Assembly: GCA_016110215.1 (NCBI GenBank)
Contig: JADWQD010000018.1
Location: 1 to 64,000, forward strand
Direction of reading: 5' to 3'
Length of the DNA: 64,000 nt
DNA from: Capronia americana
Taxonomy: Eukaryota > Ascomycota > Eurotiomycetes > Chaetothyriales > Herpotrichiellaceae
Shown: positions 11,133 to 20,183 of the stretch, one piece after another
Layout of the letters: every line of letters begins with the position of its first letter
Position numbering within the stretch: the first letter of the stretch is position 1
Made by a program: the position numbers and the translations under genes
Notes under the pieces: generated by a model
What the model saw: the letters and a program-made list of their open reading frames with translations, nothing else
Database searches by the model: none
What the model was told of the DNA's origin: nothing

Positions 11133-12143
11133 GTGAAGGATAACGGAACCATGGTTTTGGGTTTGGGATATGTTGATGTCCATCACCACTCGTTCCCTCC
11201 AGCATACACCGATTTTCTCGCACAGCTTAATAGCACGCCTGCCGCTTGGCCTATGCAGCCATGGAGCCTCGACATCGATGACCACTTTTGCGAGCATGCA
11301 AACATCTCCATCGCGATGCTGTCCTATGTTCCTGGTGGTCCATCCTTTGAAAAGGCTCCCGAGCAAGCGAAAAACTTCACTCGGTCCTGTAACGACTGGA
11401 ATGCAGGGCTCCGTGACCAACGTCCGGACCGATACGGCCTCTTCGCCGGAGTTTCAAATCTCGCTTTCCCGGATGTCGCCCTGGATGAGATCAAGTATGC
11501 CTTTGATGTTCTCGGCGCAGATGGGATCACTCTAGCCACCCGCTATGTCAGAAATGATACAAGCTACTATCTTGGCCACGAGTCCTTTGTCCCGGTCTGG
11601 GATGAGCTGAATGCTCGCAAGGCAGTTGTCTTCGTGCATCCGGTTCCCAGCGGTGATCCAACAATTGTCAACAACAATCTCCCCCCGCCGATGTACGACT
11701 TCCCACATGAGACAGGCCGTACAGCCATGGACTTGATAAGCGGCCCAGCAAACATGATCCAAGAGCATGCTGCTGATTGCAAGATCATCCTTAGCCACGC
11801 AGGTGGAGATCTACCCTATCTGATCGATCGTGCAGCTGGTGAAATGTCGAGTGGACCACCAGGTGTGCGATTGAATAAAACCCGGGACGAAATATGGGCC
11901 GATGCAAGACATTTCTACTACGACACAGCTTTGAGCACCAGCGCTATGCACATTGCTGCCCTCTCGACCTTGTTGGGACCTAGAAACATCGATCATATCC
12001 TCTTTGGCACCGACTTCCCTCCTGGCGGTGCCGAGGCAATAAGGGAGTTTACCAGACAATTGGAATCAAACATGCATGTTGAACATCTCAGGGGAAACGC
12101 GATCAAACTATTTCCTAGGTTATATGGAAAGGCAAAGCAGTAA
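11133..12143 (+). CDS. Amidohydrolase 2, 6-methylsalicylate-decarboxylase-like (ACMSD superfamily)
   Basis: Single-exon, 336 residues, the usual family length. Metal-binding positions are intact: VDVHHH (the HxH of strand 1), FVHP, LSHAGGDLPYLIDRAAGEM with its His, and FGTDFPPGG with the catalytic Asp. The segments YYLGHESFVPVWDELNARKA and DFPHETGRTAMDLI resemble fungal 6-methylsalicylate decarboxylases and o-pyrocatechuate-type decarboxylases. These use a divalent metal to decarboxylate aromatic acids without a cofactor. A start four codons in (MVLGLGYVDVHHH) is equally good. With the salicylate-hydroxylase-like gene nearby, an aromatic acid substrate is a reasonable inference. No polyketide synthase is in the window, so catabolism of an outside compound fits as well as biosynthesis. 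Confidence 0.88.
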   Translation: MKDNGTMVLGLGYVDVHHHSFPPAYTDFLAQLNSTPAAWPMQPWSLDIDDHFCEHANISIAMLSYVPGGPSFEKAPEQAKNFTRSCNDWNAGLRDQRPDRYGLFAGVSNLAFPDVALDEIKYAFDVLGADGITLATRYVRNDTSYYLGHESFVPVWDELNARKAVVFVHPVPSGDPTIVNNNLPPPMYDFPHETGRTAMDLISGPANMIQEHAADCKIILSHAGGDLPYLIDRAAGEMSSGPPGVRLNKTRDEIWADARHFYYDTALSTSAMHIAALSTLLGPRNIDHILFGTDFPPGGAEAIREFTRQLESNMHVEHLRGNAIKLFPRLYGKAKQ

Positions 12144-12393
12144 AGCCCAGAAAAAACCAAAATTCTAGCCCATCGAGCCTTGCTTTCTTCAGAAGAGTAT
12201 AAAAATTAGTTCCAATCTGAATACTCAAGACTTCGGAAGGCAGCTTGTCGTCAGTATTTACGCAGAAAAACGATTGTGGGTGGCTGTTGACTACCCTGCC
12301 AACACTGGCAGCTTGAATTTGGTGGATGAGAAGAGCCAGGCCGAAGTTGAGTGATGAATGCAGTACAGGAACTATGTCTTATTAATCATAGTT

Positions 12394-14001
12394 TCAGATC
12401 TCCTCGTAGAAGGTATCCCAGAAATCACTGTGGTGTCGAACTCCCCATGCATCCAACATCCGCGGTCCTTGGTCGCATAACAAGATCACGTTGTCATCTT
12501 CGATGCGATATGGTGCCCACGCTACCACTGGGTTTGAAGTGGCATCCTGAACGCTGGGATTCCCGTGTCGCGCAAAGGTGGTCCAGTAAGTGACCATCTG
12601 CTTGGCAAGCTTCTGCTGGCTCTCATTCAACGGATTTGCCACGCCATCGGCCCCACGAAAGAGTGGAAAGAGGTATTGAAGCTCTTGCGTGTGGGCGGAG
12701 CCGTATGGGAAAGATACCTTTGGCCACGCAGCCGGAGAATCCGGGACATCGAATTCATAGACAAACACATCACTCATAAATCTCTTGATCGTCCTGGCTG
12801 TCCGTCTAGTACACGTGGTAATAGCACCTGCATCTCCAACCACCGCAGAAATTGCCCGGCCTGCGCTGTGGTGCAGATCAAGTGGGTATCGCGAAATAAT
12901 TTCTCTCATCGCTCCAGCTGGGAGATGGAGCCCAAGAACACGAAGCTCCGCGGCCTTCTGCAAGGTTGCAACAAGAGCCTCAGGGTATGCTTCGGCAGGT
13001 ATAATGGAACCCGTCGACAATTCTACCATGGCTTGGAACCAGGCGAACTCGTCTCTATTCGCGCCGATCAGAAGGGGCACCCTGCTGAAGTTGCCGCTGG
13101 AGAAACGTTGTCGAAGATGAAAGGGAACAATGATACCGTCTTCTGTGAAGGGAATCGTAAAAGCTCCAGTACCGAAAGATCCCGGCGGGTCGATATTGGC
13201 AACAATCAGGTCCTTAGTCGAGATTTTCCGAAGATCAGATGGTTTCTGTGCTGTGCAACCGGCCGCAATAGCTAGATCTACACCTTTTTGCTCCACGGCC
13301 AGGGTGGTATCAAACTGCGTCGAAGGAGGAGTGCCACCGCTTTGCACGATAGCCTTATGGAATAGGCCCGTTGACCATGGTGAGGCCATGTGTACCATCA
13401 CGCTAGCTCCGCCAGCAGATTCTCCCATGAGAGTGACGTTGTCGGGAGCGCCGTCAAACGCCGAAATATTCTCCCGAATCCAACTGAGGGCAAGTTGTTG
13501 GTCCATAAGACCATAATTTCCGATTGCGTGATCTTCAGCGTTGATTGCTGGATGTGAAAAGAACCCAAAGACACCAAGGCGATAGTTGATAGAGACGAAC
13601 ACGATCTTGCCCTGACTAACGAGGTCGACGGGATTGTAATCGCCGCTGTTTCCGCAGAACAATCCTCCACCAGGTATGAGCGCCATGACCGGCAGAGCCT
13701 GCTCGCTGTGCTGTTCTGGGGCAAAGACATTCAGATAGAGGCAGTCTTCGGTGTAGCTCTCGTGTGAGAAGCCGGGGAAGCAAGGGGCATGCTGAGCCGG
13801 CACGTTTCCGAAAGTCGTGGCGTTCAACGTCTCCTGCCATGGCAATGGCGGTACAGGTGGTTTCCATCGCATTTCTCTTACGGGAGCGGCTGCGTATGGG
13901 ATCCCCAAGAACTGCCTCATTCCATCTTTGGCGAAACCTCTAACAGGCCCGTACTTTGTAGTGATGATCATTGTCGGATCATCGTCTCGCGTTTGGGACA
14001 T
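12394..14001 (-). CDS. Type-B carboxylesterase / lipase-like hydrolase
   Basis: Intronless, 535 residues, alpha/beta hydrolase fold. Signatures: EDCLYLNV near residue 87, the nucleophile elbow GESAGG with Ser at about 195, and NYRLGVFGFFSH. The oxyanion-hole segment reads IPGGGLFCG, where the family usually has HGGG, so the His is replaced by Pro. There is no signal peptide, so it is probably intracellular, unlike many secreted type-B lipases. It may release an aromatic or acyl ester for the adjacent decarboxylase and hydroxylase. It is divergent from the MFS pump, and one TCGCCG site (14028-14033) lies 27 bp upstream of its ATG. The natural ester cannot be named. Confidence 0.9.
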   Translation of the reverse strand: MSQTRDDDPTMIITTKYGPVRGFAKDGMRQFLGIPYAAAPVREMRWKPPVPPLPWQETLNATTFGNVPAQHAPCFPGFSHESYTEDCLYLNVFAPEQHSEQALPVMALIPGGGLFCGNSGDYNPVDLVSQGKIVFVSINYRLGVFGFFSHPAINAEDHAIGNYGLMDQQLALSWIRENISAFDGAPDNVTLMGESAGGASVMVHMASPWSTGLFHKAIVQSGGTPPSTQFDTTLAVEQKGVDLAIAAGCTAQKPSDLRKISTKDLIVANIDPPGSFGTGAFTIPFTEDGIIVPFHLRQRFSSGNFSRVPLLIGANRDEFAWFQAMVELSTGSIIPAEAYPEALVATLQKAAELRVLGLHLPAGAMREIISRYPLDLHHSAGRAISAVVGDAGAITTCTRRTARTIKRFMSDVFVYEFDVPDSPAAWPKVSFPYGSAHTQELQYLFPLFRGADGVANPLNESQQKLAKQMVTYWTTFARHGNPSVQDATSNPVVAWAPYRIEDDNVILLCDQGPRMLDAWGVRHHSDFWDTFYEEI

Positions 14002-15123
14002 GTCACTTCGCGTAGTGGAAGCGCTTGTCGCCGGTTTGCTTTCATTACCTTGCTGACAGGGCTTGATTCAAGACGACAGTTTGCTTGGTTCGGGAAGGCT
14101 GGACCGAAAAGGACGCGCGGTGTGAGGGAAAATATCCTATCTGGTGCGAAAGGACTTGCTCGAATATCGACAGCTGATCCAGGACTACGTGAATGCCATG
14201 GCTCTCTTTTCTGGGAGATATAGGATGCCAGGCCAGGACCGTACAAGCAACATTCTTGTTTCGGGTTGCTCTGTACATGGCGGAATCCTGCTTGTCCGGT
14301 GGAGAGATTCGCAATACAACAAGACGTCCCACAATCTTGCTACCTGCATCATCCTGTCCTGAACGTCCATAGCAAAATCTTTCTTGCCCGATGGAGATAC
14401 TTGGAGTACACTGAGACTGTCCCACCATATCATCGAAAGATGCAGAATTGCTCCGCACGATCGACTGGCCTGAGTCCATCGTAAGCTGGAGAGATCTGCC
14501 CCGCAAGCATCCCCGATATTGCTAGTAAGCTATCGCGAAACCTGGGGGATTCGTACCACGCGAATCAGATTGCAGGTGTCACTCCTGAATGTGGGATTGT
14601 ATCAAATAAAGTGGGATTGTGATTGAACAGAAGGAAACTTGCTGCGCCACTGAGAACCGCACATGGTGTTCCAGATCATCCTTGGAACTTTGTTCACACG
14701 CTATTTGTTCCGGCCAACTGGGCCAAAGACAGATTGGGTCGAGGCCCCCTTGGCCCCGTGAGACAAGCTTTTCGACTTCAGTTGGAGGCACAGGCTTGTT
14801 CCGTCATCTGGAACGGCATATCAGGTTCCCAAATCCCCCGTCTATCAACGGGACTTCCACCCGAGCCTTTCCTTCAAGGCTTTAGTGAGGCTGATGTACG
14901 GAGCATTCCCTCAGGAGCCAGAAAATCGGATGTGGTCCCACATTACACCTTTCCTTGTCATACCCTATTAACCATAGTCAAGCCATAGTCAAGCTATCCC
15001 TGAATGACTTCCTATACGGTATAGGCAATACATCCGCATATAAGACTGATGTCTCTTTCGTAGGCGATGTTCGAGACTGCTGTTTTCTGCCCCTGGATAG
15101 CTCAACCACGCTGGCATTCAATT
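14002..15123. other. Divergent intergenic region
   Basis: 1.1 kb between the esterase and the MFS pump. It holds one TCGCCG site (14028-14033) and an imperfect internal duplication (about 14275-14340 and 14369-14435). Open frames up to 153 codons show no family motifs. No gene supported. Confidence 0.5.
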
Positions 15124-17135
15124 ATGATGACAGGACTCGATGAGAATCACGCTGATGGCATCGCCGAGACACGGCTGGTTGCCTGTGAGACGAAAGACAA
15201 GCCGCCAATGCAGGACACTTACGTTGAAGATATCGGTCTTGACCAGAACATAACGTACGACGATGCAGAGCATGAACCAGAGCTGCACTTCAAGACCTGG
15301 ATTGCACTTGGTGCTATGTGGTGCTACAACTTCGTCATCGTTCTCGCGTTGAACTCACCAGCAGCCATAGTATGTCAAGAACGGCACTCCTCTCCCCGGT
15401 ATCAACTGCTGACATATCTTACAGGTCTCGTATATCGGAACAAGTCTCGAAGCCCCAGAGCTTCAGACTTGGGTTGTCACCGCGCTCACACTTCCACAAT
15501 GTGTCCTGTCGCCTCTTCTGTCTTCCGTGTCAGACGTCTACCAGATCCGCAAACCCATCTTGGTCGTGACCATTGCCATCTCCTTCATCGGATCGGCTAT
15601 TGCTCCCGGATCTCAAAATATCTACAGGCTCATCGGCGCTCAGTTGATGATTTCATTCGGGTTTTCTTGTGCCCCTCTTGGCTACTCGATCCCTAGTGAA
15701 ATACTGCCACGAAGATGGAGACCTAGTGGGTAACCAAATTCTGACCCCAAGGTTCCAATTAACTCGAGTGACTATAGTGGGACAAGTATGGGTCAACACC
15801 GCGGCTGCAATAGGAGCCTGTGTAGGCCCTCTTATCGCTGGTGCGATGACCAAGGCCGACCCGATCAATGGGTGGCGGAAGATCTGGGTACGCCACAACC
15901 TGTTGACGTCGAGCTGCTTTACTAATGGGTTGAAGTGGATTGAGATGGCTGGATGGGGTGTCACCGCGATAGGTATCGGGGTCGGTTATCGACCACCGAA
16001 ACGACATACACGACTGGACCATCTCAACATGTGGCAGAAACTAGGACATCTCGACCTTCCTGGCTTTGGCCTGTTTGCCGCCGGCTTAAGCTTGTTCCTG
16101 GTCGGATTGACACTCGGTGGCGGACAGTATTCCTGGACCAACAGCCACGTTCTTGGTACCCTCATCAGCGGCCTTATCCTTCTGGTATGTCTTGGTGTAT
16201 ATGAGTGGAAAGGGACTTCCGTCGGATTCCTTCACCATGATCTTTTCCGAGGTGGAAATGGTATGGGCCGGACCTTTGTGATCGCCACCTGGTTGCTTTT
16301 CACCGAAGGCATTATGCTTTTTTCATACATTGTCTTCTTCCCCCTTCTGTAAGTAATATCCACTGTTGTACAGGAAACGGACTGACGTCTCAGAAATGAA
16401 GCTTTGTTCGAGCAGGACCCCTTTCTACTTGTCGCTCGACAGCAACCTTTCTGGATCGCCACGCTACTCTCTACTCCCTTTTGGGGTCTTAGCGCAACAT
16501 GGTTCAGACGGGTGAACGAACCCTTGTCTGTGGCATTTCTCATCTTTACAGGGGGTATTGCTGGGCTTGCCACGGTTCAGCCAGATGATGAGCTGAACCC
16601 TCTCATCTTCGCGGGTCTTGCCGGCATCGGCTTTGGGGGGTTGATCATTCTGATTATCACCGTGGTTCAGCTATCCACGCCACACCATCTTATTGCTACT
16701 GCCACGGCCGTGACAGTCTCTTCGCGCTCCGTGGCCGGCAGTGTTTTTACCGTGGCTTACGTGGCAGCGTTCTCAGACCGCTTGAACCGAAAGCTACCGA
16801 GCTACGTAGCCGTGGCGGCGGCTAAAGCAGGCCTTCCAGCAGCGTCGGTGGGAAGTTTTGTCGCTGCTTTGGCCAGCGGAGATCAGGCTGCGCTGCAGCA
16901 GATCAGGGGAGTCACACCAGGAATCATCTCAGCAGGCCTTGCTGCATTGAAGAGTGCTTATGCCGATTCCTTCAGAGTCGTCTACATTATAGCTGCCCCC
17001 TTTGGGGTTGCAGCGGCGGTTTCCTGCTGGTTCATGGCCAGACTGGATGGGACCATGACCTATCAGGTTGATGCTCCCATGGAAAGTTTGAAGGCCAAGT
17101 CAATCAATCGCACTGCGAATGAGGCAATGGCCTGA
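15124..17135 (+). CDS. MFS efflux pump, TRI12 / siderophore-transporter type
   Basis: Five exons: 15124-15369, 15425-15725, 15778-15887, 15936-16348 and 16394-17135. All introns are GT-AG (45-55 nt) and the frames sum to 603 residues. Exon 2 gives SYIGTSLEAPELQTWVVTAL. The joins give RRWRPMGQVWVNTAAAIGA and WRKIWWIEMAGWG. YRPPKRHTRLDHL and HLDLPGFGLF are hallmarks of the fungal TRI12 drug:H+ antiporter family with 14 membrane helices. I prefer ATG 15124 over the in-frame ATG at 15067, because the stretch between is hydrophobic and unlike the family's acidic cytosolic N-terminus. Likely role: plasma-membrane export of a toxic or secreted metabolite handled by neighbouring enzymes. It lies between the esterase and the activator gene. 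Confidence 0.88.
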
Positions 17136-17515
17136 TACAGAACTAATCAGAGCTGCAGTGGGCGGTACTGCAGGACTCGGGCCCTGTACCCGTTGAGTCA
17201 GTTGGCAAAACAAGTGGCACCGCCCACGGCACTTTATATTTCCGTGTCTACCCCAGTGTGCAGTGCCGTTACATTACTAGGCCGGACAAGATTTCCCTTA
17301 ATAGCAGTGTCAGGGTTGGTCCCCCGGCTAATGATGGACCTAACCACGAGACCCCCGCAGCCCCAGAAAGCCAAGATTAGTAGGATGGGGTAGGACCTAA
17401 AGCATAAAAGATGGTAAAAACTCGCCGAAGAGTTGAATCCCACTTTGTTCTTTCTGTCTACGGCATCGTACGCTTCGCCGAACCGACGTCGCATCTCTGT
17501 CCATGAACAGATGCT
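17136..17515. promoter_or_regulatory. Promoter region of the Zn2Cys6 activator, two TCGCCG sites
   Basis: 380 bp. Sites CTCGCCGAAG (17421-17430) and CTTCGCCGAA (17472-17481) lie within 100 bp of the activator start. The same core is repeated six times in the P450/reductase promoter and six times upstream of the sugar transporter, which suggests autoregulation. This is inference. Confidence 0.45.
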
Positions 17516-19970
17516 ATGGATCCGTCCAACGCTTCAGAACCTCGTATGATCATCGAAAACGGAGATAGTGACGAAGAAGCGAGGGTTGGAGTCAAACGCA
17601 AGCGTCGAACAGCGCCCTGTGATAACTGCAGATACGTCTTCTATTGCTACCCCCTATTTCCGTGACATATTGACGCCGTGCACAGAGAAGCATCTCAAAT
17701 GTGAGTTGTAGACAGTGATGGACTTGACATCGTCTCTGAACATCCCCCAGGTGATTTCGTCAACTCTGTCTGCACCAAATGTCAAAAGAGTGGCGAGCGG
17801 TGCATTCGATCAGCTACTCGTATTAAATTCAGACATGGGTCCAGCGCAAGATACGACACCGAACGCTTTTCTGCCGGTCAAACCTGGTTGAATCGAAATA
17901 AATCTTACAGTAGGTCGATTTCCCAATGGTGAAAAGCAGAGGCGGCGCCTTCGTACGAGAGGCGCATCCACCCGATTGAAGAGTCCTGGGACAATAAGGA
18001 GACCAGCAGCTCGAGGAGATATCTCCCGAGTCCTTCAAGATGCGATATAGTGAAATCTTGGAGGATGTGTCTATTGACCGAGAGCACTCTCTACGCCACA
18101 TTTTCGTATTCATGGAATACCCAGCGGGCTGTTTACTAACCATCTACCACTGTGTATAGCAAAATTAAAGTACGTCAACGAAACTGCCGAGTTAGCAGCA
18201 TTGTACGGCCATGACGAAGGAGACCATGACCCCGATCACAGAAAACAACACGAACAGGAGGTGAATAGATTCCGTCAATCACAATCTGGCGACACCGCAG
18301 TTTCTCAACTCGACACTGATCTCACCCCGACTCATGGCGGCGAGAGCCTGCCTGCAGGCTTTACCCATACCTCTGTGGCCTCCTTCTCGACAACTGACGC
18401 CGTTCCTTTGCAAAGAGACTCGCTTGAAGGCATGTCACATTTGGAGGACGCAATGTGGCAGTCGCCCATTCGGAATGAACAACCCAGCCCGTTCCAGTCA
18501 AATCATCTTCGAGAGTTCTCTGGCTCTCAGAGTTCAATGCCGTTTCAGTCCCCTAATCAGAGCCAGAATGTCGGGGTCCTTTCGCCACAAACCTCTTTTC
18601 GTAGTGGCCTTGTCAAATCACCACCAAACACCGCAGCTCAAACTGCCAATTCGGAGCTCGAGGTCAAACTCTTGCGGTATTTCATCGATGTCCTCGCCTG
18701 CTGGTTTGATATTTGCGACCCAGAGAAACACTTCGCACTGATAGTGCCTCACAGGGCACGATGGTGCCTGCCTTTGAAAAATGCAATTCTGGCAGCTTCA
18801 GCACGCCATTTGACACGGGTGTACAATCCAGCCTCGAAACCTGACTTCAGCTACTTCCACGAGGGCGAGCTTGTTGCTAACCTCACCGAAGAAACAGCTC
18901 TGCAATATCACAGTGAATGTATCAAGGAACTCCTCCAACGCAGCATGGATCCGGAGCAGACGCAAGACGCAAGTCTTCTCGCTGCCGCCATCATCCTACG
19001 CTTCTATGAAGAGATTGATGCTCCGCTCCGGGAAGATGCTAGCGATACTGAGCTCTTCCTTCGTGTCATGAACGTCTTTATTGATGCTCAGATTCCTTCT
19101 ATGCCAGTCAGCTCTCCCGTGATGAGTGGACACGGAGTCGGGCTTACAGATCAGAACGGGCCCATAACCTTCTCGTCACAAGCCTCGCAGTTTCATATCG
19201 CGTCATCTCATCCAGCGGACCCCAGTGACGCCCCTTCGCATTGGCGCACTGATGGCCTACGCCACGCATGTTTTTGGGTGGCTTTCAGACAAGAGATCCA
19301 CAGCGCTTTTTTGAAACAACGACCGTTCAACCTCGCACTGTCCCGCTGCGAAGCGTTCCGTAGCTTTTCACCCGCCGAGGACGCGGTCTGGGCTGATCGG
19401 CTGGTGGTATTTTGTGCCGACGTCCTGGAATTCTGCTACGAGACTACCACAAACATTCCTAAGCGGCATAATCCGAGCTTGACACCCAAAGATCGATGGC
19501 TGAGCTTGAAGCAGTACGAAAAAATGTGGGGTGAACTACTGCCAGCCAGCTTCGAACCAATTTACTTCCGGGACCCCGACCGCTCGAAAGGAGAAGTCTT
19601 TCCCCAGATTTGCTACGCCGTGGACTACCACATCGCGGGAGTGCAACATGTCGAGCTTGCCAGGATCCTACTCGCCGTCTACGATCCCACACGACCGAAA
19701 CTCGGACCGGGTTACCTTGCAAGGATGCGCGCGTCGGCTGCGGAGTTGAAAGGGTCTGTCTTGCGTCTTTGCGGGATCGCTATGAGTAATCGCAAATGCC
19801 CGCCGGCCTTCGTCACGGCATTTCTGGGAATAGTCATGTGTGGCGAGCATTTTGAAGACCCGCTGGAGCAAGAGGCATTGCTTGGGGTTCTGGATAAGAT
19901 GGAGACGGACCATGGCTGGCCTGCTGGGGACACAAGGAAGACTTTGAAGGAGGCGTGGGGAATAGCTTGA
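17516..19970 (+). CDS. Zn2Cys6 transcription activator (ARCA-like, Fungal_trans_2)
   Basis: Model: exons 17516-17631, 17684-17700 (17 nt), 17751-17909 and 18160-19970, giving 700 residues in frame. The zinc cluster is split over three exons: CDNCR, EKHLKC, then DFVNSVCTKCQKSGERC. It fits C-x2-C-x6-C-x6-C-x2-C-x6-C only if intron 1 runs from ATACGTC to GTGCAC, an AT-AC intron. A GT-AG alternative (17636-17690) also stays in frame but leaves five residues where six are required. After the cluster come FRHGSSARYD, QTWL and KLKYVNETAEL as in ARCA-like regulators, a low-complexity linker, then the regulatory domain (about residues 245-690). Intron 3 (17910-18159, 250 nt) is long for this locus. 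Probable local regulator of the 7-33 kb block; candidate sites are TCGCCG repeats. Confidence 0.85.
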
Positions 19971-20183
19971 ACCGTGGCAAGTGTATGCCTAAGATGATAC
20001 CGTTTGTACCAACTACTGGATGAAGTCACCTTGCAAGGGCTGTTGACACCGGGAGAGAGACATTTCTAAGCCATAAGGCGAGTCTTATGCACCCGAAGCA
20101 CCCGAAGCAACACCAGGTGCAGGGAACGGAGCGCGACAACTCGACACGGTCAAATTCGACTGGTATGATCTATGTCGTATATT

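Noticed and set aside
17829..18143. 104-codon open frame on the minus strand inside the activator gene
   Set aside because: It overlaps the 250-nt intron and exon 3 and has no family motif.
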